A DNA stretch of 64,000 bases from Flavobacterium sp. N2820 (GTDB taxonomy: Bacteria; Bacteroidota; Bacteroidia; Flavobacteriales; Flavobacteriaceae): contig NZ_CP110008.1 in assembly GCF_025947285.1 (NCBI RefSeq), forward strand, positions 1,813,001 to 1,877,000, given 5' to 3'. The position numbers were made by a program, and so were the translations under genes. Below, piece after piece: positions 54,296-61,919 of this stretch. The first letter of the stretch is position 1. Each line of letters opens with the position of its first letter. The notes under the pieces were generated by a model. That model had not been told where the DNA came from, ran no database searches, and saw only the letters and a list, made by a program, of their open reading frames with translations.

Positions 54296-57139
54296 ATGAG
54301 AACAGATGCATTCGCTTTGAGACATTTAGGGCCACGTGAAAGTGACTTAAATCACATGTTTAAAACAGTTGGTGTAGAATCTTTAGACCAATTAATTTTC
54401 GAAACCATTCCAGATGATATTCGTTTAAAAAACGACTTAAATTTAGATGCTCCTATGACCGAGTATGAGTATTTAACTCACATTCAAGAATTAGGAAAGA
54501 AAAATAAAGTATTCAAATCATATATTGGTTTAGGATATCATCCCGCTATCGTTCCGGCGGTTATTCAAAGAAATATTTTTGAAAACCCAGGATGGTACAC
54601 AGCTTACACGCCTTATCAAGCTGAAATTGCACAAGGTCGTTTAGAAGCGATTTTGAATTTCCAAACTACGGTTATCGAATTAACTGGAATGGAAATCGCA
54701 AATGCTTCTTTACTTGACGAAGGAACAGCTGCTGCAGAAGCAATGGCGTTGCTTTTCGATGTAAGAACTCGCGATCAAAAGAAAAATAACGTGAAAAAAT
54801 TCTTCGTTTCGGAAGAAATTTTACCACAAACGTTGTCTGTTTTACAAACACGTTCTACTCCATTAAACATTGAATTAGTAGTTGGAAATCACGAAACTTT
54901 TGATTTTTCAACGGATTTCTTCGGTGCTATTTTACAATATCCTGGAAAATATGGTCAAGTTTATGACTATGCAGGATTCATTGCAAAAGCAGCAGAAAAC
55001 GAAATCAAAGTTGCCGTAGCTGCTGATATTTTATCATTGGCAAAATTAACTTCTCCAGGTGAAATGGGAGCTGCAGTAGTTGTGGGTACAACACAACGTT
55101 TTGGTATTCCAATGGGTTACGGTGGACCACACGCAGGATATTTCGCAACGAAAGAAGAATACAAGCGTTCGATGCCAGGAAGAATCATCGGTGTTTCTAT
55201 CGATGTAAACGGAAACCGTGCATTACGTATGGCTTTAGGTACTCGTGAACAACATATTAAACGTGAAAAAGCAACTTCAAACATTTGTACAGCTCAAGTT
55301 TTATTAGCGGTAATGGCTGGAATGTATGCCGTATATCACGGACCAAAAGGTTTACAATATATTGCTAACAAAGTACACGCTTCTGCGGTTACTACTGCTG
55401 ATGCTTTAAATAAATTAGGTGTTTACCAAACGAATTCCGCTTTTTTTGATACTATCTTAGTAAAAGCAGATGCGAATAAAGTAAAAGCAATTGCTGAAAA
55501 ACACGAAGTAAATTTCTTCTATCCAGATACTGAAACGATTTCGATTTCATTTAACGAAACGACTTCTGTAAATGACATCAACCAAATCATTGCCATTTTT
55601 GCTGAAGCAACTGGAAAAGACAAAATCACAATTAGTCAATTAGCTAATGAGTTAATGGTTCCTGAAAACTTAGTGAGAAAATCAACTTTCTTACAACATG
55701 ATGTTTTCAACAACCATCATTCAGAATCGCAATTGATGCGTTATATCAAAAAATTAGAACGTAAAGATTTATCATTGAATCATTCGATGATTTCATTAGG
55801 TTCTTGTACGATGAAATTAAATGCTGCTGCCGAAATGTTGCCTTTATCGATGGCAAATTGGAACAGTATCCACCCTTTTGCACCAATTGAACAAGCAGAA
55901 GGTTACCAAATCATGTTGAAAAAATTAGAGCAACAATTGAATGTTGTAACGGGTTTCCAAGGAACAACATTACAACCAAATTCGGGTGCTCAAGGTGAAT
56001 ATGCTGGTTTAATGGCTATTCGTGCTTACCATTTATCAAGAGGTGATAACCACAGAAATGTGTGTTTGATTCCAGCTTCTGCTCACGGAACGAATCCAGC
56101 TTCTGCAGCTATGGCAGGAATGGAAATCATCGTAACCAAAACCATGGAAAATGGAAATATCGATGTAGAAGATTTGAGAGCAAAAGCAATCTTACACAAA
56201 GACAACTTATCAGCTTTGATGGTAACTTACCCATCAACACATGGTGTTTTTGAAAGCGCTATTATAGAAATTACTAAAATTATTCACGATAATGGTGGAC
56301 TAGTATATATGGACGGTGCAAACATGAATGCACAAGTTGGATTAACAAATCCTGCAACTATTGGCGCTGATGTTTGTCACTTGAACTTACACAAAACTTT
56401 TGCTATTCCTCACGGCGGTGGTGGACCAGGTGTTGGACCAATTTGCGTAAATGAAAAATTAGTTCCATTCTTACCAACCAATCCAGTTATTCCAACTGGA
56501 GGAAACCAAGCCATTACAGCTATTTCTTCTGCACCATATGGTTCAGCATTAGTTTGTTTGATTTCTTACGGCTACATCACCATGTTAGGCGCTGAAGGTT
56601 TAACCAATGCTACTAAATACGCTATCTTAAATGCAAATTACATGAAAGCGCGTTTAGACGAACATTACCCAGTTTTATACTCTGGAGAAATGGGAAGAGC
56701 CGCTCACGAAATGATTTTAGATTGTAGAGCTTTCGAAGAAAAAGGAATCAAAGTAACCGATATTGCAAAACGTTTAATGGATTATGGATTCCATGCTCCA
56801 ACGGTTTCTTTCCCTGTGGCTGGAACTTTAATGATTGAACCAACTGAATCAGAAGATTTAGCAGAATTAGATCGTTTTTGTGATGCAATGATTTCTATTC
56901 GTAAAGAAATTGAAGCTTCTTCGAAAGAGGATGCAAATAATATTTTAAGAAATGCACCTCATACTTTAGCAATGGTTACTGCTAACGAATGGGTTTTTCC
57001 TTACACTAGAGAACAAGCTGCGTTTGCATTAGATTATATTGCTGAAAATAAATTTTGGCCAACTGTTCGTCGTGTTGATGAAGCATATGGTGATAGAAAT
57101 TTAGTATGCTCTTGTGCACCGATTGAAGCGTACATGTAA
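54296..57139 (+). CDS. gcvP: Glycine dehydrogenase (decarboxylating), P protein
   Basis: 947 residues, the fused long form of the glycine cleavage P protein, which decarboxylates glycine with pyridoxal phosphate and passes the methylamine to lipoyl-GcvH. The N-terminal half contains SYIGLGYHPAIVPAVI and LLDEGTAAAEAM. The C-terminal half has the PLP lysine in HLNLHKTFAIPHGGGGPG. gcvT and gcvH are not adjacent. A good terminator follows. Confidence 0.97.
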   Translation: MRTDAFALRHLGPRESDLNHMFKTVGVESLDQLIFETIPDDIRLKNDLNLDAPMTEYEYLTHIQELGKKNKVFKSYIGLGYHPAIVPAVIQRNIFENPGWYTAYTPYQAEIAQGRLEAILNFQTTVIELTGMEIANASLLDEGTAAAEAMALLFDVRTRDQKKNNVKKFFVSEEILPQTLSVLQTRSTPLNIELVVGNHETFDFSTDFFGAILQYPGKYGQVYDYAGFIAKAAENEIKVAVAADILSLAKLTSPGEMGAAVVVGTTQRFGIPMGYGGPHAGYFATKEEYKRSMPGRIIGVSIDVNGNRALRMALGTREQHIKREKATSNICTAQVLLAVMAGMYAVYHGPKGLQYIANKVHASAVTTADALNKLGVYQTNSAFFDTILVKADANKVKAIAEKHEVNFFYPDTETISISFNETTSVNDINQIIAIFAEATGKDKITISQLANELMVPENLVRKSTFLQHDVFNNHHSESQLMRYIKKLERKDLSLNHSMISLGSCTMKLNAAAEMLPLSMANWNSIHPFAPIEQAEGYQIMLKKLEQQLNVVTGFQGTTLQPNSGAQGEYAGLMAIRAYHLSRGDNHRNVCLIPASAHGTNPASAAMAGMEIIVTKTMENGNIDVEDLRAKAILHKDNLSALMVTYPSTHGVFESAIIEITKIIHDNGGLVYMDGANMNAQVGLTNPATIGADVCHLNLHKTFAIPHGGGGPGVGPICVNEKLVPFLPTNPVIPTGGNQAITAISSAPYGSALVCLISYGYITMLGAEGLTNATKYAILNANYMKARLDEHYPVLYSGEMGRAAHEMILDCRAFEEKGIKVTDIAKRLMDYGFHAPTVSFPVAGTLMIEPTESEDLAELDRFCDAMISIRKEIEASSKEDANNILRNAPHTLAMVTANEWVFPYTREQAAFALDYIAENKFWPTVRRVDEAYGDRNLVCSCAPIEAYM

Positions 57140-57169
57140 TTCAAAGTACGAATTACAAAATAATAAATC

Positions 57170-57203
57170 AAAAGGGCTCAAGTTTTTTAATTTGAGTCCT
57201 TTT
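57170..57203 (+). terminator. Terminator after gcvP
   Basis: AAAAGGGCTCAA (57170-57181) pairs with TTGAGTCCTTTT (57192-57203), 12 bp with one G-U pair, 10-nt loop, followed by more T. Confidence 0.85.
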
Positions 57204-57220
57204 TTTAACCCATTATAAAA

Positions 57221-57592
57221 ATGAATGATATTGAAACCCGAGAAGATATTCTTTGCATCATGAGAACGTTTTATGATAAACTTTTAGCTGATGATTCCAT
57301 TAATTTTTTCTTTACAAAAGTCACTACCGTTGACCAACATCTAGAATCACATTTTGAAATATTGGCTACATTTTGGGAACAATCTTTATTTTTAAAAGGA
57401 GGCTATTACAACAATATGTTTTCGATTCATAAAGAAGTACACGAAAAACATGCTTTCAATAAAATACATTTTGACACTTGGTTGCAACATTTCAACTCAA
57501 CAATTGATGAACATTTTACAGGAAAATATGCCGAACAAATGAAAACACAAGCATTAAGTATGGCAACAATTATGCAGATAAAATTTTCATAA
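57221..57592 (+). CDS. Truncated hemoglobin, group III
   Basis: 123 residues. The sequence fits group III truncated hemoglobins: FFFTKVTTVDQHLESHFEI, FWEQSLFLKGGYYNNMFSIH and FNKIHFDTWLQHFNSTIDEH, with the proximal His in the IHFDTW segment. Role in oxygen or NO handling. The start is 81 bp after gcvP, beyond its terminator, and a promoter is not obvious. Confidence 0.85.
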   Translation: MNDIETREDILCIMRTFYDKLLADDSINFFFTKVTTVDQHLESHFEILATFWEQSLFLKGGYYNNMFSIHKEVHEKHAFNKIHFDTWLQHFNSTIDEHFTGKYAEQMKTQALSMATIMQIKFS

Positions 57593-57726
57593 AACCCTTC
57601 TAAAAAAGTTAATTTCGTATTTTTTTAAGTTTTAATTGATGATTCGATAATAACAACAAATAAAACAGTTGTTTTTATCTTATGTTAAGAAATAATTAAT
57701 AATTTCGTTACACTAACACAAATGTT

Positions 57727-57810
57727 ATGAAATCGCCATTAACAAAAAGTTTGCGTAAGCAAACACCAATGATTAAGAATGCGATACCATATGTTACCGT
57801 TAAAAAATAA
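57727..57810 (+). CDS. Small basic ORF (27 codons) before the KASIII-like gene
   Basis: ATG at 57727 opens 27 codons, product MKSPLTKSLRKQTPMIKNAI followed by PYVTVKK, very rich in Lys and Arg with no acidic residues. The stop is 11 nt before the next ATG (57822). An upstream TAATTTCG (one mismatch to the -7 box) lies about 20 bp before it. It may be a leader peptide or a small protein. Not recognised. Confidence 0.45.
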   Translation: MKSPLTKSLRKQTPMIKNAIPYVTVKK

Positions 57811-57821
57811 AATTCAAACAT

Positions 57822-58880
57822 ATGAATATAAAAATAACTGGTTCTGGAAGCTATATTCCTACAGAAACAATTTCAAATATAGATTTTGCTAAACATACAT
57901 TTCTAAACGATGACGGAACGCCATTTCCTTATCCAAATGATGTTGTTGCCGAAAAATTTTTAGAAATCACTGGGATTCGTGAACGAAAATATGTTTCAGA
58001 CGAATTATGCACCTCTGATATTGCTTTTATCGCAGCAAAAAAAGCTATTGAAGATGCAAATGTTGACCCAGAAACCATAGATTATATCATTTTAGCACAT
58101 AATTTTGGTGATGTTAAAAAAGGAGCAATTCAATCCGATATTTTACCAAGTTTAGCAACTCGTGTAAAACACCATTTACGTATAAAAAATCCAAAATGTG
58201 TTGCTTATGACATTCTTTTTGGTTGCCCAGGATGGGTAGAAGGTGTAATTCAGGCCACCGCTTTTATAAAAGCTGGAATGGCAAAAAAATGCTTGGTAAT
58301 TGGAGCCGAGACTTTATCAAGAGTTGTTGATATGCACGATAGAGATTCCATGATTTATTCTGATGGTGCAGGCGCAACAATTATTGAAGCAACAGAAGAT
58401 GAAGGTGGAATTTTAGCGCATGAAACAGCAACCTTTACTTATGATGAAGCCTATTATTTATTTTTTGGCAATTCTTTCAATAAGGAACACGACCCAGATG
58501 TACGGTATATTAAAATGCACGGGAGAAAAATTTATGAATTTGCATTAAGTCAAGTTCCAAAAGCAATGGCTGAATGTTTGGATAAAAGTGGCGTCAATAT
58601 TAATCAAGTTAAAAAAATATTGATTCATCAAGCCAATGAAAAAATGGACGAAGCCATTATTCAAAGGTTTTATCGCATATACAAACAAACTCCACCCGAA
58701 GGAATTATGCCTATGAGTATTCACAAACTAGGAAATTCGAGTGTGGCAACGGTGCCAACTTTATTTGATTCCATTCAAAAAGGATTAGTTGAAAATCAAA
58801 AATTAGAAAAAGGTGATGTTATTTTGTTTGCTTCTGTAGGTTCGGGCATGAATATTAACGCAATTGTATATCAAATGTAA
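57822..58880 (+). CDS. 3-oxoacyl-ACP synthase III-like enzyme
   Basis: 352 residues of the thiolase fold. The catalytic triad is Cys135 (LFGCPGWVEG), His in ILIHQANEKMDEAI and Asn in LGNSSVATVP. It differs from housekeeping FabH in the Cys context (GCPGW) and the N-terminus. The reaction is probably a starter condensation for a special lipid. Neighbours are a methyltransferase and glycosyltransferase. A heptamer array follows. Confidence 0.85.
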   Translation: MNIKITGSGSYIPTETISNIDFAKHTFLNDDGTPFPYPNDVVAEKFLEITGIRERKYVSDELCTSDIAFIAAKKAIEDANVDPETIDYIILAHNFGDVKKGAIQSDILPSLATRVKHHLRIKNPKCVAYDILFGCPGWVEGVIQATAFIKAGMAKKCLVIGAETLSRVVDMHDRDSMIYSDGAGATIIEATEDEGGILAHETATFTYDEAYYLFFGNSFNKEHDPDVRYIKMHGRKIYEFALSQVPKAMAECLDKSGVNINQVKKILIHQANEKMDEAIIQRFYRIYKQTPPEGIMPMSIHKLGNSSVATVPTLFDSIQKGLVENQKLEKGDVILFASVGSGMNINAIVYQM

Positions 58881-58882
58881 AA

Positions 58883-58916
58883 AAGTTGGAAGTTGGAAGT
58901 AAGAAGTTAGAAGAAA
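58883..58916. repeat. Heptamer tandem array (AAGTTGG)x2 with variant units
   Basis: AAGTTGG twice, then AAGTAAG and AAGTTAG, then AAG with A-rich sequence. It starts 2 bp after the stop of the KASIII-like gene and ends about 30 bp before the next ATG. Confidence 0.75.
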
Positions 58917-58947
58917 AAAGTAAATTTGTACTCCAATTTCTATTTCA

Positions 58948-59475
58948 ATGTACGAAAAAACATATCCAAGTAAACGATTCAACATCACTTTAGATTTTCT
59001 AAAAAAACATATTTCAACTCATGAAAGTATTTTAGATTTAGGCGTTACAAATCCTTTTTCGAAAATCATGACATCTAATGGTTATCAAGTCATCAATACA
59101 AAAGGTGAAGACATTGATATTGATCAATCAACGCTACAAAATGAGAATTATGAGGTGTTTACAGCATTTGAAATTTTTGAACATTTGCTAAATCCTTACA
59201 CCATTTTACAAAACGTAAAAGCGGATAAAATTTTAATTTCAATTCCTTTACGTTTGTGGTTTTCGCCTGCTTATAGAAGTAAAACAGATATGTGGGATCG
59301 TCATTATCACGAATTTGAAGATTGGCAATTGGATTGGCTTTTGGAAAAAGCAGGATTCAAAATTTTAGATAGAGTAAAATTCACACATCCTGTTAAAAAA
59401 ATAGGTTTTAGACCATTATTGAGATGGTTCACTCCAAGATATTATTTGGTTTACGCGGAAAGAGAGAAAAGATAA
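58948..59475 (+). CDS. SAM-dependent methyltransferase-like protein
   Basis: 175 residues. SILDLGVTNPFSKIM replaces the usual GxGxG of motif I, so SAM binding is altered or weak. FTAFEIFEHLLNPYTIL and the C-terminal WLLEKAGFKILDRVKF fit class I (type 11-like) enzymes. It may modify a lipid or glycan made with the adjacent glycosyltransferase. 27 bp separate it from that gene. Confidence 0.7.
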   Translation: MYEKTYPSKRFNITLDFLKKHISTHESILDLGVTNPFSKIMTSNGYQVINTKGEDIDIDQSTLQNENYEVFTAFEIFEHLLNPYTILQNVKADKILISIPLRLWFSPAYRSKTDMWDRHYHEFEDWQLDWLLEKAGFKILDRVKFTHPVKKIGFRPLLRWFTPRYYLVYAEREKR

Positions 59476-59502
59476 AAGAACATAGAAAATAGATTTTATC
59501 TT

Positions 59503-60351
59503 ATGAAATATTATATTATCATTCCAGCTTATAACGAAGAAGCTTTTATGAGTCTAACTTTGCAATCTTTGGTAGAACAAACGGTTTTACCAACAAAAAT
59601 TGTAGTGGTTAATGATAATTCCACCGACAAAACCCCTGAAATTGTTTTGGCTTACGCCGAAAAGCACTCTTTTATTTCATTAGTTAATAAAAAATCAGAC
59701 ACTATTCATCTGCCTGGAAGTAAAGTTATTCAAGCGTTTCATGAAGGAGAAAAACACATCGACGAAGCATATGATATAATCGTAAAAGTTGATGCAGATT
59801 TGATTTTTCCAAAAAACTATTTTGAAACCATCATTCAACATTTTAAAAAAGATGAAAAAATTGGTATGGTGGGCGGATTTTGTTACGTTAAAAAAAATGA
59901 CGATTGGGTTTTAGAAAACCTAACCGACAAAGACCACATTAGAGGTGCCTTAAAAGCCTATCGAAAAGCAACCTACAAACAAATTGGAGGATTAAAACCT
60001 GCTATGGGTTGGGATACCGTAGATGAATTGTTGTGTAAATTCTACAACTGGAAAGTAGTAACAGATGAAAGTTTACACGTAAAACACCTAAAACCTACTG
60101 GTGCAAGCTATAATAAAGCTGCTCGCTACAAACAAGGAGAAGCATTTTACAGTTTAGGCTATGGATTTATCATAACAGCCATTTCATCGTTAAAATTAGC
60201 AATAAAAAAAGGCAAACCACTTTTATTCATCGATTATTTAATGGGTTTTTGGAAAGCAAAATCATCTGGAAAACCATTATTTGTAACCCCAGAGCAAGCT
60301 AAATTTTTCAGAAACTACCGCTGGAAAAAAATGAGAGCAAAATTGTTTTAA
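59503..60351 (+). CDS. Family 2 glycosyltransferase
   Basis: 282 residues, GT-A fold. The start is YYIIIPAYNEEAFMSLTLQS, the metal-binding motif is VKVDADLIFPKNYF, and GWDTVDEL is near the acceptor site. No membrane helices, so it works at the cytoplasmic face. Substrate unknown. Confidence 0.88.
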   Translation: MKYYIIIPAYNEEAFMSLTLQSLVEQTVLPTKIVVVNDNSTDKTPEIVLAYAEKHSFISLVNKKSDTIHLPGSKVIQAFHEGEKHIDEAYDIIVKVDADLIFPKNYFETIIQHFKKDEKIGMVGGFCYVKKNDDWVLENLTDKDHIRGALKAYRKATYKQIGGLKPAMGWDTVDELLCKFYNWKVVTDESLHVKHLKPTGASYNKAARYKQGEAFYSLGYGFIITAISSLKLAIKKGKPLLFIDYLMGFWKAKSSGKPLFVTPEQAKFFRNYRWKKMRAKLF

Positions 60352-60404
60352 TCTTTTACAATAAAATATAGTATTTTTACTGCACACTTGAAACTGAACA
60401 TAAA

Positions 60405-61151
60405 ATGATGCTCATTCGCTACTTATCACAAATAGGAAAATATTTTATCATGTTGAAAGAAATTTTCAACAAGCCTACTAAATGGTCGGTAATGAAACCA
60501 TTAATTCTTAAAGAAGTTGATGATTTAATCATTGGTTCACTAGGCATTGTGGCATTTATTTCATTTTTCGTAGGAGGTGTTGTGGCTATTCAAACAGCCT
60601 TAAACCTAACAAATCCGTTAATTCCAAAATATTTGATAGGATTTGCTACACGTCAATCAGTTGTGTTAGAATTTGCTCCTACTTTCATTTCAATTATTAT
60701 GGCTGGAAAAATGGGTTCTTTCATCACATCAAGTATAGGAACAATGCGAGTTACTGAACAAATTGACGCCCTAGAAGTTATGGGTGTAAACTCTTTAAAC
60801 TACTTGGTTTTTCCAAAAATCATAGCACTACTTTTATATCCTTTCATAATTGGGTTGAGTATGTTTTTAGGGGTTTTTGGTGGTTGGATGGCCGCGGTTT
60901 ATGGAGGTTTTACCAGTAGTGAAGAATTTATCACAGGTTTACAAACCGACTTTATTCCATTTCACATTGCCTACGCATTTATAAAAACATTTACTTTTGC
61001 TTTACTTTTGGCAACAATTCCGTCATTTCATGGATTTTATATGAAAGGTGGAGCGCTTGAAGTTGGAAAAGCCAGTACAGTTTCCTTTGTTTGGACATCA
61101 GTTGTTATTATTTTAATGAATTTTATATTAACTCAACTCCTTTTAAGCTAA
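60405..61151 (+). CDS. mlaE: MlaE-family ABC permease
   Basis: 248 residues with about five membrane helices. It has the MlaE features VAFISFFVGGVVAIQTA, SIGTMRVTEQIDALEVMGVN, and GGALEVGKASTVSFVWTSV. MlaE is the permease of the phospholipid transporter between the outer and inner membranes. The stop overlaps the MlaF start (TAATG). Confidence 0.92.
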   Translation: MMLIRYLSQIGKYFIMLKEIFNKPTKWSVMKPLILKEVDDLIIGSLGIVAFISFFVGGVVAIQTALNLTNPLIPKYLIGFATRQSVVLEFAPTFISIIMAGKMGSFITSSIGTMRVTEQIDALEVMGVNSLNYLVFPKIIALLLYPFIIGLSMFLGVFGGWMAAVYGGFTSSEEFITGLQTDFIPFHIAYAFIKTFTFALLLATIPSFHGFYMKGGALEVGKASTVSFVWTSVVIILMNFILTQLLLS

Positions 61152-61918
61152 TGATTGAAGTAAAAAACATCGTGAAAATGTTTGGAGAACAAACAGTTTT
61201 GAAAGGCGTTTCTACTCGTTTTGAGGCTGGAATGACTAATTTAATTATTGGCCAAAGCGGTTCAGGGAAAACGGTTTTTTTAAAATCCTTACTAGGGATT
61301 CACACGCCAGATAGTGGAACCATTTCATTTGATGGTAGAATTTATTCCGAACTTTCAAACGACGAAAAAAGAGCTTTACGAACAGAAATCGGAATGGTTT
61401 TTCAAGGAAGTGCATTGTTTGACGGAATGACAGTTGAAGAAAATATTGGTTTTCCATTAAAAATGTTTACCAACAAATCTTTAAAAGAAATTAAAGAACG
61501 TGTTGATTTTGTGATTGACAGAGTACATTTGGTCAATGCACACCATAAAAGACCTTCTGAAATTTCGGGCGGAATGCAGAAGCGTGTTGCCATTGCTCGT
61601 GCTATCGTAAATAATCCAAAATATCTTTTTTGTGATGAACCAAATTCGGGTTTAGACCCAAAAACTGCTATTGTAATTGACAATTTGATTCAGGAAATTA
61701 CGCAAGAATACAATATCACTACGGTAATCAATACACACGATATGAACTCGGTGATGGAAATTGGAGAAAAAATTGTATTTCTTAAAAATGGTTTATTGGA
61801 ATGGGAAGGTTCTAATAAAGAAATCTTTAAAACTGATAATGCTGCTGTTACCGACTTTGTATATTCTTCTGAATTATTCAAACGAGTTCGGAAAATGTAT
61901 TTGGAAGACGATAAATAA
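61151..61918 (+). CDS. mlaF: MlaF-type ABC ATPase
   Basis: 255 residues. Walker A IIGQSGSGKTVFLKS, Q loop MVFQGSALFDGMT, signature SGGMQKRVAIARA, Walker B CDEPNSGLDPKT, and switch His TVINTHDM. The Q-loop sequence is typical of MlaF. The frame reaches to 61091, inside mlaE; the ATG at 61151 is chosen for the overlap and the normal start MIEVKNIVKMFGEQ. The solute-binding partner (MlaD) is not in the window. Confidence 0.93.
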   Translation: MIEVKNIVKMFGEQTVLKGVSTRFEAGMTNLIIGQSGSGKTVFLKSLLGIHTPDSGTISFDGRIYSELSNDEKRALRTEIGMVFQGSALFDGMTVEENIGFPLKMFTNKSLKEIKERVDFVIDRVHLVNAHHKRPSEISGGMQKRVAIARAIVNNPKYLFCDEPNSGLDPKTAIVIDNLIQEITQEYNITTVINTHDMNSVMEIGEKIVFLKNGLLEWEGSNKEIFKTDNAAVTDFVYSSELFKRVRKMYLEDDK

Positions 61919-61919
61919 T

